Positions 37,384 to 45,837 of a stretch of 64,000 nucleotides of DNA are shown piece by piece. The stretch is taken from positions 2,294,001-2,358,000 of the forward strand of contig NZ_CP108938.1 in assembly GCF_036347135.1 (NCBI RefSeq), given 5' to 3'. The notes below the pieces were generated by a model, which saw only the letters and a list, made by a program, of their open reading frames with translations, ran no database searches and was not told where the DNA came from. The translations under genes were made by a program, and so were the position numbers. The stretch comes from Streptomyces sp. NBC_00775. GTDB lineage: Bacteria > Actinomycetota > Actinomycetes > Streptomycetales > Streptomycetaceae. Every line of letters begins with the position of its first letter. Positions within the stretch are counted from its first letter, which is position 1.

Positions 37384-40059
37384 CTACTCCAAGTCCAGCG
37401 CGTCCTCGGCCCAAGGCAGGCCGGGCTCGAGATTCTCGTCGAGCTCAGCCAGGACGGCCGCGTGTTCCGTGCCATCCTCAGGCAAGCAGGATGCCAGCCG
37501 TTGCAGCGCAAGACGCAGCCGATGAACCGCCTCATCGGAGCCGTCGGACTGCACACGGAACAACCCGACCGCCTCCCGGGCGGCAACCGCCGCCGCGGGC
37601 CTGTCGCCGAGGGCGCTCTGCACGATGCTGAGGAAGACGAGAGCGCGTGACATGGCCTCGGCCGAGCCCGGATGTAACGCGGTCAGGCTCCGGAACAGCC
37701 CCACCGATTCGGTCAGCGTCGACAACGCGTGCTCGTAATCCTCCAGCATCGCCAACTGTTGACCGAGGGAATACATCGTGACGGCGAGCCTGCGGGCGTC
37801 CCAATCAGGCGCCGTTTCCCGCAACTGCCGCTCCACGGTCGCCAGCTCACGGAGCACTCTGATCATCTCGGCCGAGCGTTGGAGCTCCCCCAGAACTCCA
37901 GCCAACGCGAAAAGGCACTCACCAAGGTGAGCCAGAAAGCGAAGGGGAATGTGCTGCGCCAGATATCGATAGAGGTCGGCCGCCTCGGACAACGCGAGGG
38001 CCGCCTGTCCGGACTGGCCGGTCTCTTCGAGGCTCAGCCCCAGGTTGTGCAGGGTGCGGGCGTATTCGATCCGGTGAGTCTCGGGATCGTCCGCTGACAG
38101 CCAGCGCAGCGCGTCGGCGGCACGCCGACCCACCTGGACGGCTTCCTCGGCATGACCCAACTCGTGCAGCAGCCGGGCGACACCCGCCTCGGCGCCGACC
38201 AGTGACGCTCCGTAGCTCTCCTCGTCCTGGGCCGCCAGATCCCCGTACAGAGCGACCGATTCCTCGGCGGCAGCGAGCGCTCCCTGCAGATCCCCGGCGT
38301 CCGAGAGAACGTTGGAGTGGTTACTCAGGCTCCTCGCCAGGATGTCCTTGTGCCGGGACGCTTCGTCAGGGGACGGCCCCTGGGGATGCTGCCGCAGGAG
38401 CTCGATCGCCTCGGACATGACGAGCGCCGACTCGGACTGCCTCCCGGTGTAGGCGAGCGTCTCGGCATAGTGGTTGAGCAGCTCGGCCAGGTCTACGGGA
38501 TCCCCGATCTCGGGGTCGTCACTGTGCTCCCTCACCTGCTGGACGGCCTTGGCCAGCACGTCGGACGCCTCGACGTGTTCCCCATAGTCCATCAGGCTCC
38601 GCGCGAGCATCCAACGGAACGCGATGTCGACGGCGGCGGGAGCACCGTCCGGAATGGCCTTCGCGCTCTGCTGGGTCAGCTTGAGCCGAGCGTAGGTCAG
38701 TTCCACGCCTCTGACCGGTCGCAGGGCAATCAGCATCGCCGTGTACGGCGAAAGATGTTCGGCGACAGCGAGCATGATCGCGGGCGAGGTCTCTGCGAGA
38801 TCAGGTCGCTCGCCGATCACCGTGTCCAGGAGGTCGCGGACGGGATCGTGGCGGACGGCGTTGGCAAGGACGATCAGCGCCTGGCGGATGTCGCCGTCCT
38901 GCAGCAGAGAGCCGTCGCCGGTGAGCAGCTCGGCGAGATCGTCCCCCGCCTCCTGGTCGCGGCCCAGATGCCAGCCGAGGAAGTCCTCGGCGAACCGGTC
39001 GGGACGCAGTGGCGTCAGGTTCTGGTCGGACGGATACAGGGTCCGGTGCGCCCTCAGCGCCCGGTCTGCCTCGGCGGGCCCGTCGGCGGCTCCGGTGGCG
39101 AGCAGCAGCGCCCGGGCCGACTCCCGCGTGCGGGCGGGACCGAACAGAGTGGCCAGGACCACCAGAGCACGCATGGTGTCCGCGGCATCGGAGGCGTTCC
39201 AGCGGCGCTGCTCGTGCAACAGCAGGTAGCGCGAGATGTCGGCCGGGCGCGCGTCGTCCTCGCGCGCGGCGACGACTCCCGCGAGGGCCGCCATGTGGAG
39301 GGTCAGCGGCGAGGCGTACGCCGGGTCGGCGAGGTCGTCCGGGACGGGCGGGGCCAGGTCGGGAGCGTCCAGGGCACAGGCGAATGCCGCGGCGGCCTCG
39401 GCGAAGAGTGCTTCCCTCGACGGCCCGGCGAAGCCGGCCAGTGCGATCGGCGGAGCGTAGGAAATACCCAAACCGTCGAGCTCGGCCTCCAGCTGGTCCC
39501 AGAGGTGAGTGTCGGAGCGGGCGAGCAGCAGGACCCGTACCACCCGGGCCCCACCTGCACCGCGCGACGACTCGAGCATCGCCAGCAGGCTGAGATACCG
39601 CCAGCGCTCGGCGTAGTCGACGACGATCAGCAGTCGCTCGGAGGGCGGTCCTTCGCCCGATGGCAAGAGGGGCGCCGCCGTCGCGAGATCCCTGGCCTGC
39701 GCCACCGACCAGCCGTCAGCCACGGCGCGGGAGGCGAAGTACTGTGCGGTACGGGTCTTCCCCTGCCCGCCCGGTCCGTGGAGCAGGAGCACCGACAGGC
39801 CCTCTCTGCTGTCCCGCCAGCCGGCTAGTGCCTCCAGGTCCACGACCGGCGGCCGATAGGGCACGACCTGGTTGCCCGGGTGCAGCAGATAGCTCGGCTG
39901 GTGCCGCACTTTCTCGGGCAGTTCGGGGGACTCCAACGGCCGCAGCAGCTCAAGCCGGAACGAGCGCTGTTCCAGCATGATCGTGACGTGTCCGGCGACA
40001 TCGCCGAGCTGGATGTTGTGTCCGCCGATCCAGGAGTTGTCTACGCTCGGTCCGTCCAC
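37384..40059 (-). CDS. NLR-like STAND ATPase with N-terminal RHIM-like motif and TPR repeats
   Basis: An 891-aa signal-transduction NTPase. The N-terminus carries an amyloid-type motif (WIGGHNIQLGDVAGHV) with the I-Q-L-G core of RHIM-like sequences. It is followed by a P-loop GPGGQGKT (about 95-102), a Walker B LLIVVDY (about 143-149), a winged-helix-like region, and TPR repeats over about 500-860 (for example YARTLHNLGLSLEETGQSGQ) that would sense a trigger. Such proteins oligomerise on activation and can template a partner's matching motif. GTG at 40059 follows GGAG; GTG at 40089 would add ten residues. It follows, in the same orientation, a small gene encoding a protein that ends in the same motif. 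Defence role is inferred from architecture. Confidence 0.85.
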   Translation of the reverse strand: MDGPSVDNSWIGGHNIQLGDVAGHVTIMLEQRSFRLELLRPLESPELPEKVRHQPSYLLHPGNQVVPYRPPVVDLEALAGWRDSREGLSVLLLHGPGGQGKTRTAQYFASRAVADGWSVAQARDLATAAPLLPSGEGPPSERLLIVVDYAERWRYLSLLAMLESSRGAGGARVVRVLLLARSDTHLWDQLEAELDGLGISYAPPIALAGFAGPSREALFAEAAAAFACALDAPDLAPPVPDDLADPAYASPLTLHMAALAGVVAAREDDARPADISRYLLLHEQRRWNASDAADTMRALVVLATLFGPARTRESARALLLATGAADGPAEADRALRAHRTLYPSDQNLTPLRPDRFAEDFLGWHLGRDQEAGDDLAELLTGDGSLLQDGDIRQALIVLANAVRHDPVRDLLDTVIGERPDLAETSPAIMLAVAEHLSPYTAMLIALRPVRGVELTYARLKLTQQSAKAIPDGAPAAVDIAFRWMLARSLMDYGEHVEASDVLAKAVQQVREHSDDPEIGDPVDLAELLNHYAETLAYTGRQSESALVMSEAIELLRQHPQGPSPDEASRHKDILARSLSNHSNVLSDAGDLQGALAAAEESVALYGDLAAQDEESYGASLVGAEAGVARLLHELGHAEEAVQVGRRAADALRWLSADDPETHRIEYARTLHNLGLSLEETGQSGQAALALSEAADLYRYLAQHIPLRFLAHLGECLFALAGVLGELQRSAEMIRVLRELATVERQLRETAPDWDARRLAVTMYSLGQQLAMLEDYEHALSTLTESVGLFRSLTALHPGSAEAMSRALVFLSIVQSALGDRPAAAVAAREAVGLFRVQSDGSDEAVHRLRLALQRLASCLPEDGTEHAAVLAELDENLEPGLPWAEDALDLE

Positions 40060-40101
40060 CCCTGCCGCTCCTGTGCTGCGTGATGACACTGACGATGCCG
40101 G

Positions 40102-40548
40102 TCAGGCCGGGCCGATCCGGACGTCTCCCCCCGCATGTCCGATCTGGATGTTGTCTCCGCCGATCCGGCTGTGTGACACCGCCGGGCTGTGGTCCCCGGC
40201 CCACACGCCGCCGACCGTGGTGGCCGCTGTCCGCAGCATCTCGGCGAGTTCGGTTCGCAGTTCGGCGTCCTCGCGCAGGGCCTGCTTGAGCTGCCGGCGC
40301 AGCATGGCCGCGGCATCGAGGTCGTCGGGCTCGTCGGCGGCCTCGGCCACGGCCTGTTCCAGCGCGGCCCGCCCGGGTTCGTCCCGGCGACTCCACACGG
40401 CTCGCAGGATTCGGCGGCCCAGGGTGACGGTGGCCTCGGCGGCGGTGTCCTCCGCCCGTGTGAGCACGGCCGCCCCGTAGGCGCCGACCGCGGCCGTCAG
40501 GTAGGGCCCGGCCTGCTCCAGCAACTGCACGATCTCCGCATCAACCAT
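40102..40548 (-). CDS. Small helical candidate effector with C-terminal RHIM-like motif
   Basis: A 148-aa protein beginning at ATG 40548 with GGGGGAG upstream; the open frame extends to 40605 without a better start. The first 110 residues are helical, with an amphipathic/hydrophobic segment at 5-30 (EIVQLLEQAGPYLTAAVGAY) and a charged helix pair at 60-107, resembling the small putative pore-forming (Bell/HeLo-like) domains found next to bacterial NLRs. The C-terminus (SRIGGDNIQIGHAGGDVRIG, 127-146) contains the I-Q-I-G core and mirrors the N-terminus of the downstream STAND ATPase. A 42-base gap separates the genes. Role as a death effector is inferred; no catalytic residues are visible. Confidence 0.75.
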   Translation of the reverse strand: MVDAEIVQLLEQAGPYLTAAVGAYGAAVLTRAEDTAAEATVTLGRRILRAVWSRRDEPGRAALEQAVAEAADEPDDLDAAAMLRRQLKQALREDAELRTELAEMLRTAATTVGGVWAGDHSPAVSHSRIGGDNIQIGHAGGDVRIGPA

Positions 40549-40779
40549 GCCTGCTCCCCCGGTGATGTGTGGCTTGGCCGACGGGTGCTTCCCCATCAGG
40601 CGCACTCTTCAGGGTAGGCACAACGACCCGGGCGCGCAGGGACCTTGCGGCATCCTGTGGGGCGCGCGGTGCAGTGTCTGGGGCCGGCTTAGCGGGTTCC
40701 GGGCTCCCGGGTGACTGGTACAAGCCTCCCCGACCTCCCTCGCCACGTACTGGGACGCCTGGCTCCGGGAGTCGAACCG
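40549..40779. other. 231-bp spacer between effector and beta-xylosidase genes
   Basis: It holds the promoter of the leftward effector-STAND pair and the end of the leftward xylosidase operon. GC-rich with short inverted repeats (CGGGCGCGC near 40630 and GGCGCGCGG near 40660) but no gene. A tRNA-like GAGTCGAACC at about 40769 does not fold as a tRNA arm. Confidence 0.4.
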
Positions 40780-42396
40780 TCACCCTCGAACTACAACCCG
40801 AACCTCATCCCCCAGTTCCCGCACCTCGAACCAGTCGAAGTCCGCCACCGCTCGGGTCCCGCCCAGGTCCTGCACGCACACGCCGACGAACGCCCCGGTG
40901 AACCGCAACCGGTCCCCGTAGTCGTCCGAGAGCCTGCTCGCGTCCAGGGCCGGGCCCAGGTCGTGCCAGGCGGCTCCGTCGGGTGAGGCGGAGAAGTGGA
41001 GTTCCGCGCCGTCGAAGCGGGCTCGTAGGTGGACCAACGGCCAGTCGTCCACGGCCAGTTCGGTGTCGGGGAGTTCGCGGTACGTGCCGTCGTCGGTGAG
41101 GACCACGCCCAGTACCCGGCCCCTGCCCTCGACGTGGGTGAGGCGTAGGTAGTAGTGCGTGGAGGTGTCGTACCAGCAGACCAGGCCCGCGAGTTGGGAG
41201 AAGTGCGAGGGGCGGAAGTCGACGACCGTCGTCACCTCGCAGTGGACCGAGGTGAGCGGTCGTGCGATCAGGCTCTGGTCGAAGTGAGAGTGGAGGCTTT
41301 GGCGGCCGCGGAGCCGAAGGTGGCTCGGGCGCTCGGTGAGCGTCAGCCAGTCGGGGGAGGCGGGTCCTCTCAGCGTGCTCCAACTTCCGTCCAAGGCTGG
41401 TGTGTTGAAGTCGTCGCGGACATCGGTCACCGTTTCCCGCCCCGGCTCCACCCCCGCAGGCGCCGGAACCTCCAGGCTCGGGCTGCGGCCCCCGTCCGCC
41501 AACCGCAGCCACCCCTCCCCCGTCCACGTCACCCGCTGAAGGCACGTCTCGCGGCCCAAGATGCAGCGCGGCCCCTCCGCGGTGCGCACCGGGCGTGAGG
41601 CCAGGTGGGCGAGGTACCACTCGCCCTCCGGGGTCTGGACGAGTTCCCCGTGGCCCGCTTTCTGCAGGGGCCAGTCGGGGGTGTCCCGGGTCGTCAACAG
41701 CGAGCCGTCCGGGTCGAGTTCGTACGGGCCCGGCAGGTCGCGCGAGCGGGCCATGAGGATGCCGTGGTTCCAGCCGGTGCCGCCCTCCGCGAGCATCAGG
41801 TAGTACCAGCCGTCGTGCCGGTAGACGTTGGGGCCCTCGATCAGCTCCTCGTGCGTGAGGATCGTGCGGGGCTCCCCGATCAGGGCCTGCTTCTCGGCGT
41901 CGTACTCCTGGAGCAGGATTCCGGCGAACGAGGGGTGCCCCTCGCGCGGGTCCCACTGGATGTTGAGCAGCCAGCTGCGGCCGTCCTCGTCGTGGAAGAA
42001 GGACGGGTCGAAGCCGGAGGAGTTCAGGAACACCGGCTCCGACCACGGTCCGTCGATCGCGGGCGCGGTGATCAGGTAGTTGTCGACGTCCTTGTAGGGG
42101 TGCCCGATGGTCCGCACGATGCTGTAGACCAGCCAGAACCGGCCGTCGTGGTGCGAGAGGGACGGCGCCCACACGCCGGCCGAGTCCGCCACACCGCGCA
42201 GGTCCAGAAGGTCCGTCCGGTCCAGGATGTGACCGGCCGGCTCCCAGTGGACGAGATCGGTCGAGCGGTGCACGGGCACGCCCGGGAACCATTCGAAGGT
42301 GGATGTGGCGAGGAAGTAGTCCGTTCCGACGCGCAGGATGCTCGGGTCCGGGTGGAATCCGGGCAGCACGGGGTTGCGGATATGGCCCGCGGTCAT
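40780..42396 (-). CDS. GH43 beta-xylosidase/arabinofuranosidase
   Basis: A 538-aa intracellular glycosidase (no signal peptide). The N-terminal five-bladed propeller shows NPVLPGFHPDPSILRVG (catalytic base Asp16), FDPSFFHDEDG (pKa-modulating Asp) and EGPNVYRHDGWYY (general acid Glu); a C-terminal beta-sandwich (about 330-538, GH43 C2-like) completes the active site as in XynB-type enzymes. It should release xylose or arabinose from imported xylo-oligosaccharides. It lies 66 bases downstream of the importer genes and is probably the last gene of that operon. Confidence 0.9.
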   Translation of the reverse strand: MTAGHIRNPVLPGFHPDPSILRVGTDYFLATSTFEWFPGVPVHRSTDLVHWEPAGHILDRTDLLDLRGVADSAGVWAPSLSHHDGRFWLVYSIVRTIGHPYKDVDNYLITAPAIDGPWSEPVFLNSSGFDPSFFHDEDGRSWLLNIQWDPREGHPSFAGILLQEYDAEKQALIGEPRTILTHEELIEGPNVYRHDGWYYLMLAEGGTGWNHGILMARSRDLPGPYELDPDGSLLTTRDTPDWPLQKAGHGELVQTPEGEWYLAHLASRPVRTAEGPRCILGRETCLQRVTWTGEGWLRLADGGRSPSLEVPAPAGVEPGRETVTDVRDDFNTPALDGSWSTLRGPASPDWLTLTERPSHLRLRGRQSLHSHFDQSLIARPLTSVHCEVTTVVDFRPSHFSQLAGLVCWYDTSTHYYLRLTHVEGRGRVLGVVLTDDGTYRELPDTELAVDDWPLVHLRARFDGAELHFSASPDGAAWHDLGPALDASRLSDDYGDRLRFTGAFVGVCVQDLGGTRAVADFDWFEVRELGDEVRVVVRG

Positions 42397-42435
42397 GCAG
42401 GTCCTTTCAGCAGAGGGTTCGGGGCACGCAGGTTG

Positions 42436-42460
42436 GTGGTTGGTGATGGGTGGTTGGTGA
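42436..42460. repeat. 11-bp direct repeat in the permease-xylosidase gap
   Basis: GTGGTTGGTGA occurs twice (42436-42446 and 42450-42460), separated by TGG, in the 66-bp gap. It includes no obvious ribosome binding site and may be a slippage product. Confidence 0.6.
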
Positions 42461-42462
42461 GG

Positions 42463-43320
42463 TCAGCCCTTCACCGCGCCCTGCATCACACCGGCCACGA
42501 TCTGCCGGGACAGCAGCAGGAACACGAGCAGCAGCGGCAGTACGCCGATCGCGGCGCCGGAGAGGATCAGGGTGTAGTCGAGGGCGTAGCCGCTCGCGAG
42601 TGAGGACAGGGCCGTCTGGACCGTCGGGGTGACGGAGGGGTCCAGGACGATCAGCGGCCACATGAAGTCGTTCCAGGTGGCCATGAAGGTGAACATGGCG
42701 AGCACGGCGGCCTGCGGGCGGATCGCGGGCAGCGCCACATGCCAGAAGATGCCGAGGGTGGAGCAGCCGTCGACGCGGGCGGCCTCGACCAGTTCGTACG
42801 GGACGGACTCCTCGCTGGCCTGGCGCATCCAGAAGACGGCGAAGGCGTTGACGAGCGCCGGGACGATGACGGCCTTGAGGGTGGCGATCCAGCCGAGCTT
42901 TCCCATCAGCATGTAGAGCGGGATCATGCCGAGCTGGGTCGGGAGCATCGCGGTGACGACCACCGCGAGGAACAGCGCGTTGCGGCCGCGGAACGGCAGC
43001 TTGGCGAAGGCGAACCCGGCGAGGGACGACAGCAGGACGCAGCAGACCGTCACCGTGGTCGAGACGATCAGGGAGTTCCGCAGCGCGAGCCAGAAGTCGA
43101 CCGTGTCGTAGACGCGTTGGATGTTGTGGACCAGGTTGCCGCCGGGCGTGAGGGTCAGCGCCGAGTCGCCGATCACCGAGTTGTCGCGGGTGGGCAGCAC
43201 GAAGGAGTAGTAGAGGGGGAAGAGGGAGGCGGCCAGGACGGCGACGAGGACGCCGTACACGAGGAAACCGGGCCGTCCGGAGGCCTGCCGGGTCTTCCGG
43301 CTGGGCAGGGCAAGGGTCAT
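42463..43320 (-). CDS. Xylo-oligosaccharide ABC transporter permease (MalG/BxlG type)
   Basis: A 285-aa permease with six predicted membrane helices and the EAA loop VEAARVDGCSTLGIFWHVAL. It lies 7 bases after the companion permease gene. The order binding protein-permease-permease-beta-xylosidase with a divergent LacI gene matches the bxlEFGA-bxlR locus of streptomycetes, so xylobiose or xylo-oligosaccharide is the probable cargo. No ATPase gene is present. Confidence 0.92.
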   Translation of the reverse strand: MTLALPSRKTRQASGRPGFLVYGVLVAVLAASLFPLYYSFVLPTRDNSVIGDSALTLTPGGNLVHNIQRVYDTVDFWLALRNSLIVSTTVTVCCVLLSSLAGFAFAKLPFRGRNALFLAVVVTAMLPTQLGMIPLYMLMGKLGWIATLKAVIVPALVNAFAVFWMRQASEESVPYELVEAARVDGCSTLGIFWHVALPAIRPQAAVLAMFTFMATWNDFMWPLIVLDPSVTPTVQTALSSLASGYALDYTLILSGAAIGVLPLLLVFLLLSRQIVAGVMQGAVKG

Positions 43321-43327
43321 GACGGCA

Positions 43328-44311
43328 TCAGTCCTTCGACGCGATGCGCCGCGACAGCGCGTAGTTGATGCCGGAGAGAACGGCGATGAGCAGGAACATC
43401 ACCCAGGCGAGGGTGGCCGCGTAGCCCGCGTTGAACTCGCGGAAGCCCTTCTCGTAGAGGTACATCATCAGCGTCTGGAACTGCCGGTCGCTGCCGCCCG
43501 TGCCCTCCGTGCCCTGGGTGTCGAAGAGTTGGGGCTCGGTGAAGGTCTGCATCGCGCCGATCGTCGACATGACGACGGAGAAGATGACGGTGGGGCGGAT
43601 GGACGGCACCGTGATGGACCAGAAGATGCGTCGGTGGGAGGCGCCGTCGAGCATCGCGGCCTCGTGGAGTTCGCGCGGGACGCCCTGCATCGCGGCGAGG
43701 AAGATCAGCGCGTAGTAGCCCGCCCAGCGCCAGATGATGATGGTGGAGACGGCGGGGATGGCGGTCCAGCGGCTGGCCTGCCAGTCGATCCGGTCGATGC
43801 CGGCCAGGCTCAGTACGTCGTTGATGATGCCGGTGTGGAAGCCGTAAAGCTGCGCGAAGACGAGGCTGACGGCGACCACCGACACGATGTGCGGCAGCAC
43901 GACCCCGGCCCGCCACACCGCGCTGCCGCTGAGCTTGCGGTTGAGGATGCCGGCGAGCCAGAGCGCGAGGAGCAGCTGGACTCCGGTGCCGAACACCAGC
44001 AGGAGCGTGGTGTTGAGGAGCGCGTTCCAGAAGTACGAGTCCTGGAACAGGAGTTGGTAGTTGTGCAGGCCCGTCCAGCCCTGGTCGCCCTCGATGATCG
44101 CCCATTTGTGGAAGGAGATCCAGCCGGTGTAGAGGAGCGGATAGGCGGCGAAGACGCCGAAGATCACGAAGAACGGGGCGATGAGGACGTACGGGGTGTA
44201 CCGCAGGTCGAAGCGGGTGAGGCGGGTGCGCCAGCCGCCTCGGCGGTGGTGCCGTCCCGGCACGGGAGCCATGGGTGCCCCCGTGCCGGGACGGGTCTCG
44301 GTGACCGTCAT
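43328..44311 (-). CDS. Xylo-oligosaccharide ABC transporter permease (MalF/BxlF type)
   Basis: A 327-aa permease with a basic cytoplasmic N-terminus (GRHHRRGGWRTRLTR), about six membrane helices and the EAA loop HEAAMLDGASHRRIFWSITV. It starts 4 bases after the stop of the binding-protein gene and forms a heterodimer with the next permease. Confidence 0.92.
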   Translation of the reverse strand: MTVTETRPGTGAPMAPVPGRHHRRGGWRTRLTRFDLRYTPYVLIAPFFVIFGVFAAYPLLYTGWISFHKWAIIEGDQGWTGLHNYQLLFQDSYFWNALLNTTLLLVFGTGVQLLLALWLAGILNRKLSGSAVWRAGVVLPHIVSVVAVSLVFAQLYGFHTGIINDVLSLAGIDRIDWQASRWTAIPAVSTIIIWRWAGYYALIFLAAMQGVPRELHEAAMLDGASHRRIFWSITVPSIRPTVIFSVVMSTIGAMQTFTEPQLFDTQGTEGTGGSDRQFQTLMMYLYEKGFREFNAGYAATLAWVMFLLIAVLSGINYALSRRIASKD

Positions 44312-44315
44312 CGGG

Positions 44316-45596
44316 TCATTCCCCCGCGACCTTCTTGGCGTCGGAGACGGCCTGGTTCCAGGCGTCCTCCGGCTTCTGCTTGCCCTGTTCGACGCGGAGC
44401 AGGGCGTTCATGAAGGCGGTGGCGACGTCGCTGTCCTTGGTGCCCCGGTAGAGGGGCTGCATCGCGTCGACGGCCTCGGCGAAGATCTTGCCGGTGGGGG
44501 CGTTGGAGAAGTACGCGTCCTTCTTCGCCTGCACCTGTGGGTCGTTGTAGACCGACGGGTGGCTGGAGAGGTAACCCTTGGAGAGGAAGAGCTGCTTCTG
44601 CACCTTGGAGGAGGTCAGCCAACGGGCCAGCGCCACAGCCTCCTTGGGGTGCTTGGTCTGCTTGGGCACCAGGAGATAGGAGCCGCCCCAGTTGCCGCCC
44701 TGCGGGGCCGCGGCCACCGACCACTTGCCGGCGTTGGCGGCACCGGACGCCTCCTTGGTGCGGTCGAGCTTCCAGGCGGGACAGACAGCGGTTGCCGCCT
44801 TGCCCGTCTTCAGGGCGTTCGCCATTTCCGGGGTGAAGGGCGGATATCCGCCGCTGACTTTCTTCACGGACATGTTCGCGGCGGTCAGGAAGTCCGTCTT
44901 GAGGTCGGAGTTCTTGTCGGCGATGAACGAGTCGTCGGACTCGGCGAAGAAGGTTTCCTTGAGCTGATTGCCCATGCCGACCCAGACGTCACCCGTATTG
45001 GCGGTGAAGGAGGCGTTCTTGACCTTGGCGCTGAACTTCTCGCCCGTCTCGGTGAACTTGTCCCAGGTGGGCCAGAGCGCCGCGACCTTCTCGGGGTCGG
45101 TCGGCAGTCCCGCCTGCTTGAACAGGTCGGTGCGGTAGCAGATGCCGAGCCCGCCGAGGTCGGTGCGCATGCCCAGTACGTACTTGCCGCCGTCGACCGT
45201 GCCGTAGTCGTACGCCCACTGCACCCACGGGTCGGAGGTGTTGTCGACGCCGTAGTCGGCGAGGTTGAGGAAGCGCTGGTGGCTGGGCTTGAACTTGCCG
45301 ATGATGTCGTCGCCGAGGCCGACCACGTCGGAGGCGCCGCGGTTCGCCGCGAGCTGGGTGACGAGCTTCTTCGGCAGGTCGTCGATCAGGACTTCCTTGA
45401 TCTTGATGCCGGGGTGGCTCTTCTCGTACTCCTTGTAGAGGTCCCGGTAGCCGTAGTCGACGTGGGTCGTGACGGTGAGCGTGATGGTTCCGCCGTCGGC
45501 ACTGTCGGAGGAGCCCCCGCCGCAGCCGGACGCCATGAGGGCGATGACCGCGGCGCCGACCGCCACCCGTATCCCTTGGCTGGCTTGGTACTTCAT
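44316..45596 (-). CDS. Xylo-oligosaccharide-binding lipoprotein (BxlE type)
   Basis: A 426-aa extracellular solute-binding protein. A Sec signal ends in lipobox MASGC (Cys25), followed by a Gly/Ser linker (GGGSSDSADGG). Sugar-binding protein features include FKPSHQRFLNLADYGVDNTS and YVLGMRTDLGGLGICYRTDL. It is the first gene of the leftward operon, facing the divergent LacI gene across 241 bases that contain two CGAAACTTTCG sites and AACCGGTT. Ligand assignment comes from gene order. Confidence 0.92.
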   Translation of the reverse strand: MKYQASQGIRVAVGAAVIALMASGCGGGSSDSADGGTITLTVTTHVDYGYRDLYKEYEKSHPGIKIKEVLIDDLPKKLVTQLAANRGASDVVGLGDDIIGKFKPSHQRFLNLADYGVDNTSDPWVQWAYDYGTVDGGKYVLGMRTDLGGLGICYRTDLFKQAGLPTDPEKVAALWPTWDKFTETGEKFSAKVKNASFTANTGDVWVGMGNQLKETFFAESDDSFIADKNSDLKTDFLTAANMSVKKVSGGYPPFTPEMANALKTGKAATAVCPAWKLDRTKEASGAANAGKWSVAAAPQGGNWGGSYLLVPKQTKHPKEAVALARWLTSSKVQKQLFLSKGYLSSHPSVYNDPQVQAKKDAYFSNAPTGKIFAEAVDAMQPLYRGTKDSDVATAFMNALLRVEQGKQKPEDAWNQAVSDAKKVAGE

Positions 45597-45650
45597 GCCC
45601 TCACCCCTCTGTCTCCGCGTTCGGCAATGCGGCTCGCTTGTTCGGCATTT

Positions 45651-45661
45651 CGAAAGTTTCG
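45651..45661 (-). promoter_or_regulatory. CGAAACTTTCG operator (copy 1)
   Basis: On the minus strand this 11-mer is identical to the plus-strand copy at 45772-45782. It lies 55 bases upstream of the binding-protein start. It is a dyad (CGAA-N3-TTCG), as expected for a LacI-type regulator of the xylo-oligosaccharide operon. Confidence 0.65.
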
Positions 45662-45723
45662 GCTCGGAAGAATTCTGCGAATCCCTGCTTCTTCACGCCG
45701 TGTTGAGGCGGGCTTAATGTAGG

Positions 45724-45731
45724 AACCGGTT
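45724..45731. promoter_or_regulatory. AACCGGTT palindrome between bxlE-like and LacI genes
   Basis: GGAACCGGTTGC sits midway between the two CGAAACTTTCG copies. The same core occurs at 22451 and 34967 in front of other sugar-regulation genes. Confidence 0.5.
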
Positions 45732-45771
45732 GCTACGCGGTCAATGTTTCGGTCGCGTGAGCAGCGCTATT

Positions 45772-45782
45772 CGAAACTTTCG
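45772..45782 (+). promoter_or_regulatory. CGAAACTTTCG operator (copy 2)
   Basis: Identical to copy 1 in opposite orientation and lying 56 bases before the LacI start, about the same distance as copy 1 from the binding-protein start. The symmetric placement suggests that one repressor controls both divergent promoters. Confidence 0.65.
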
Positions 45783-45837
45783 ATGGCCCTCGGGGGCCAC
45801 AGGGATGGCCCTCGGGCGGGCCGGAGGGGCGGACTCC

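Noticed and set aside
40760..40790. tRNA-like GGGAGTCGAACC before the beta-xylosidase stop
   Set aside because: The stem around the loop does not pair and no acceptor or anticodon arm is found on either strand.
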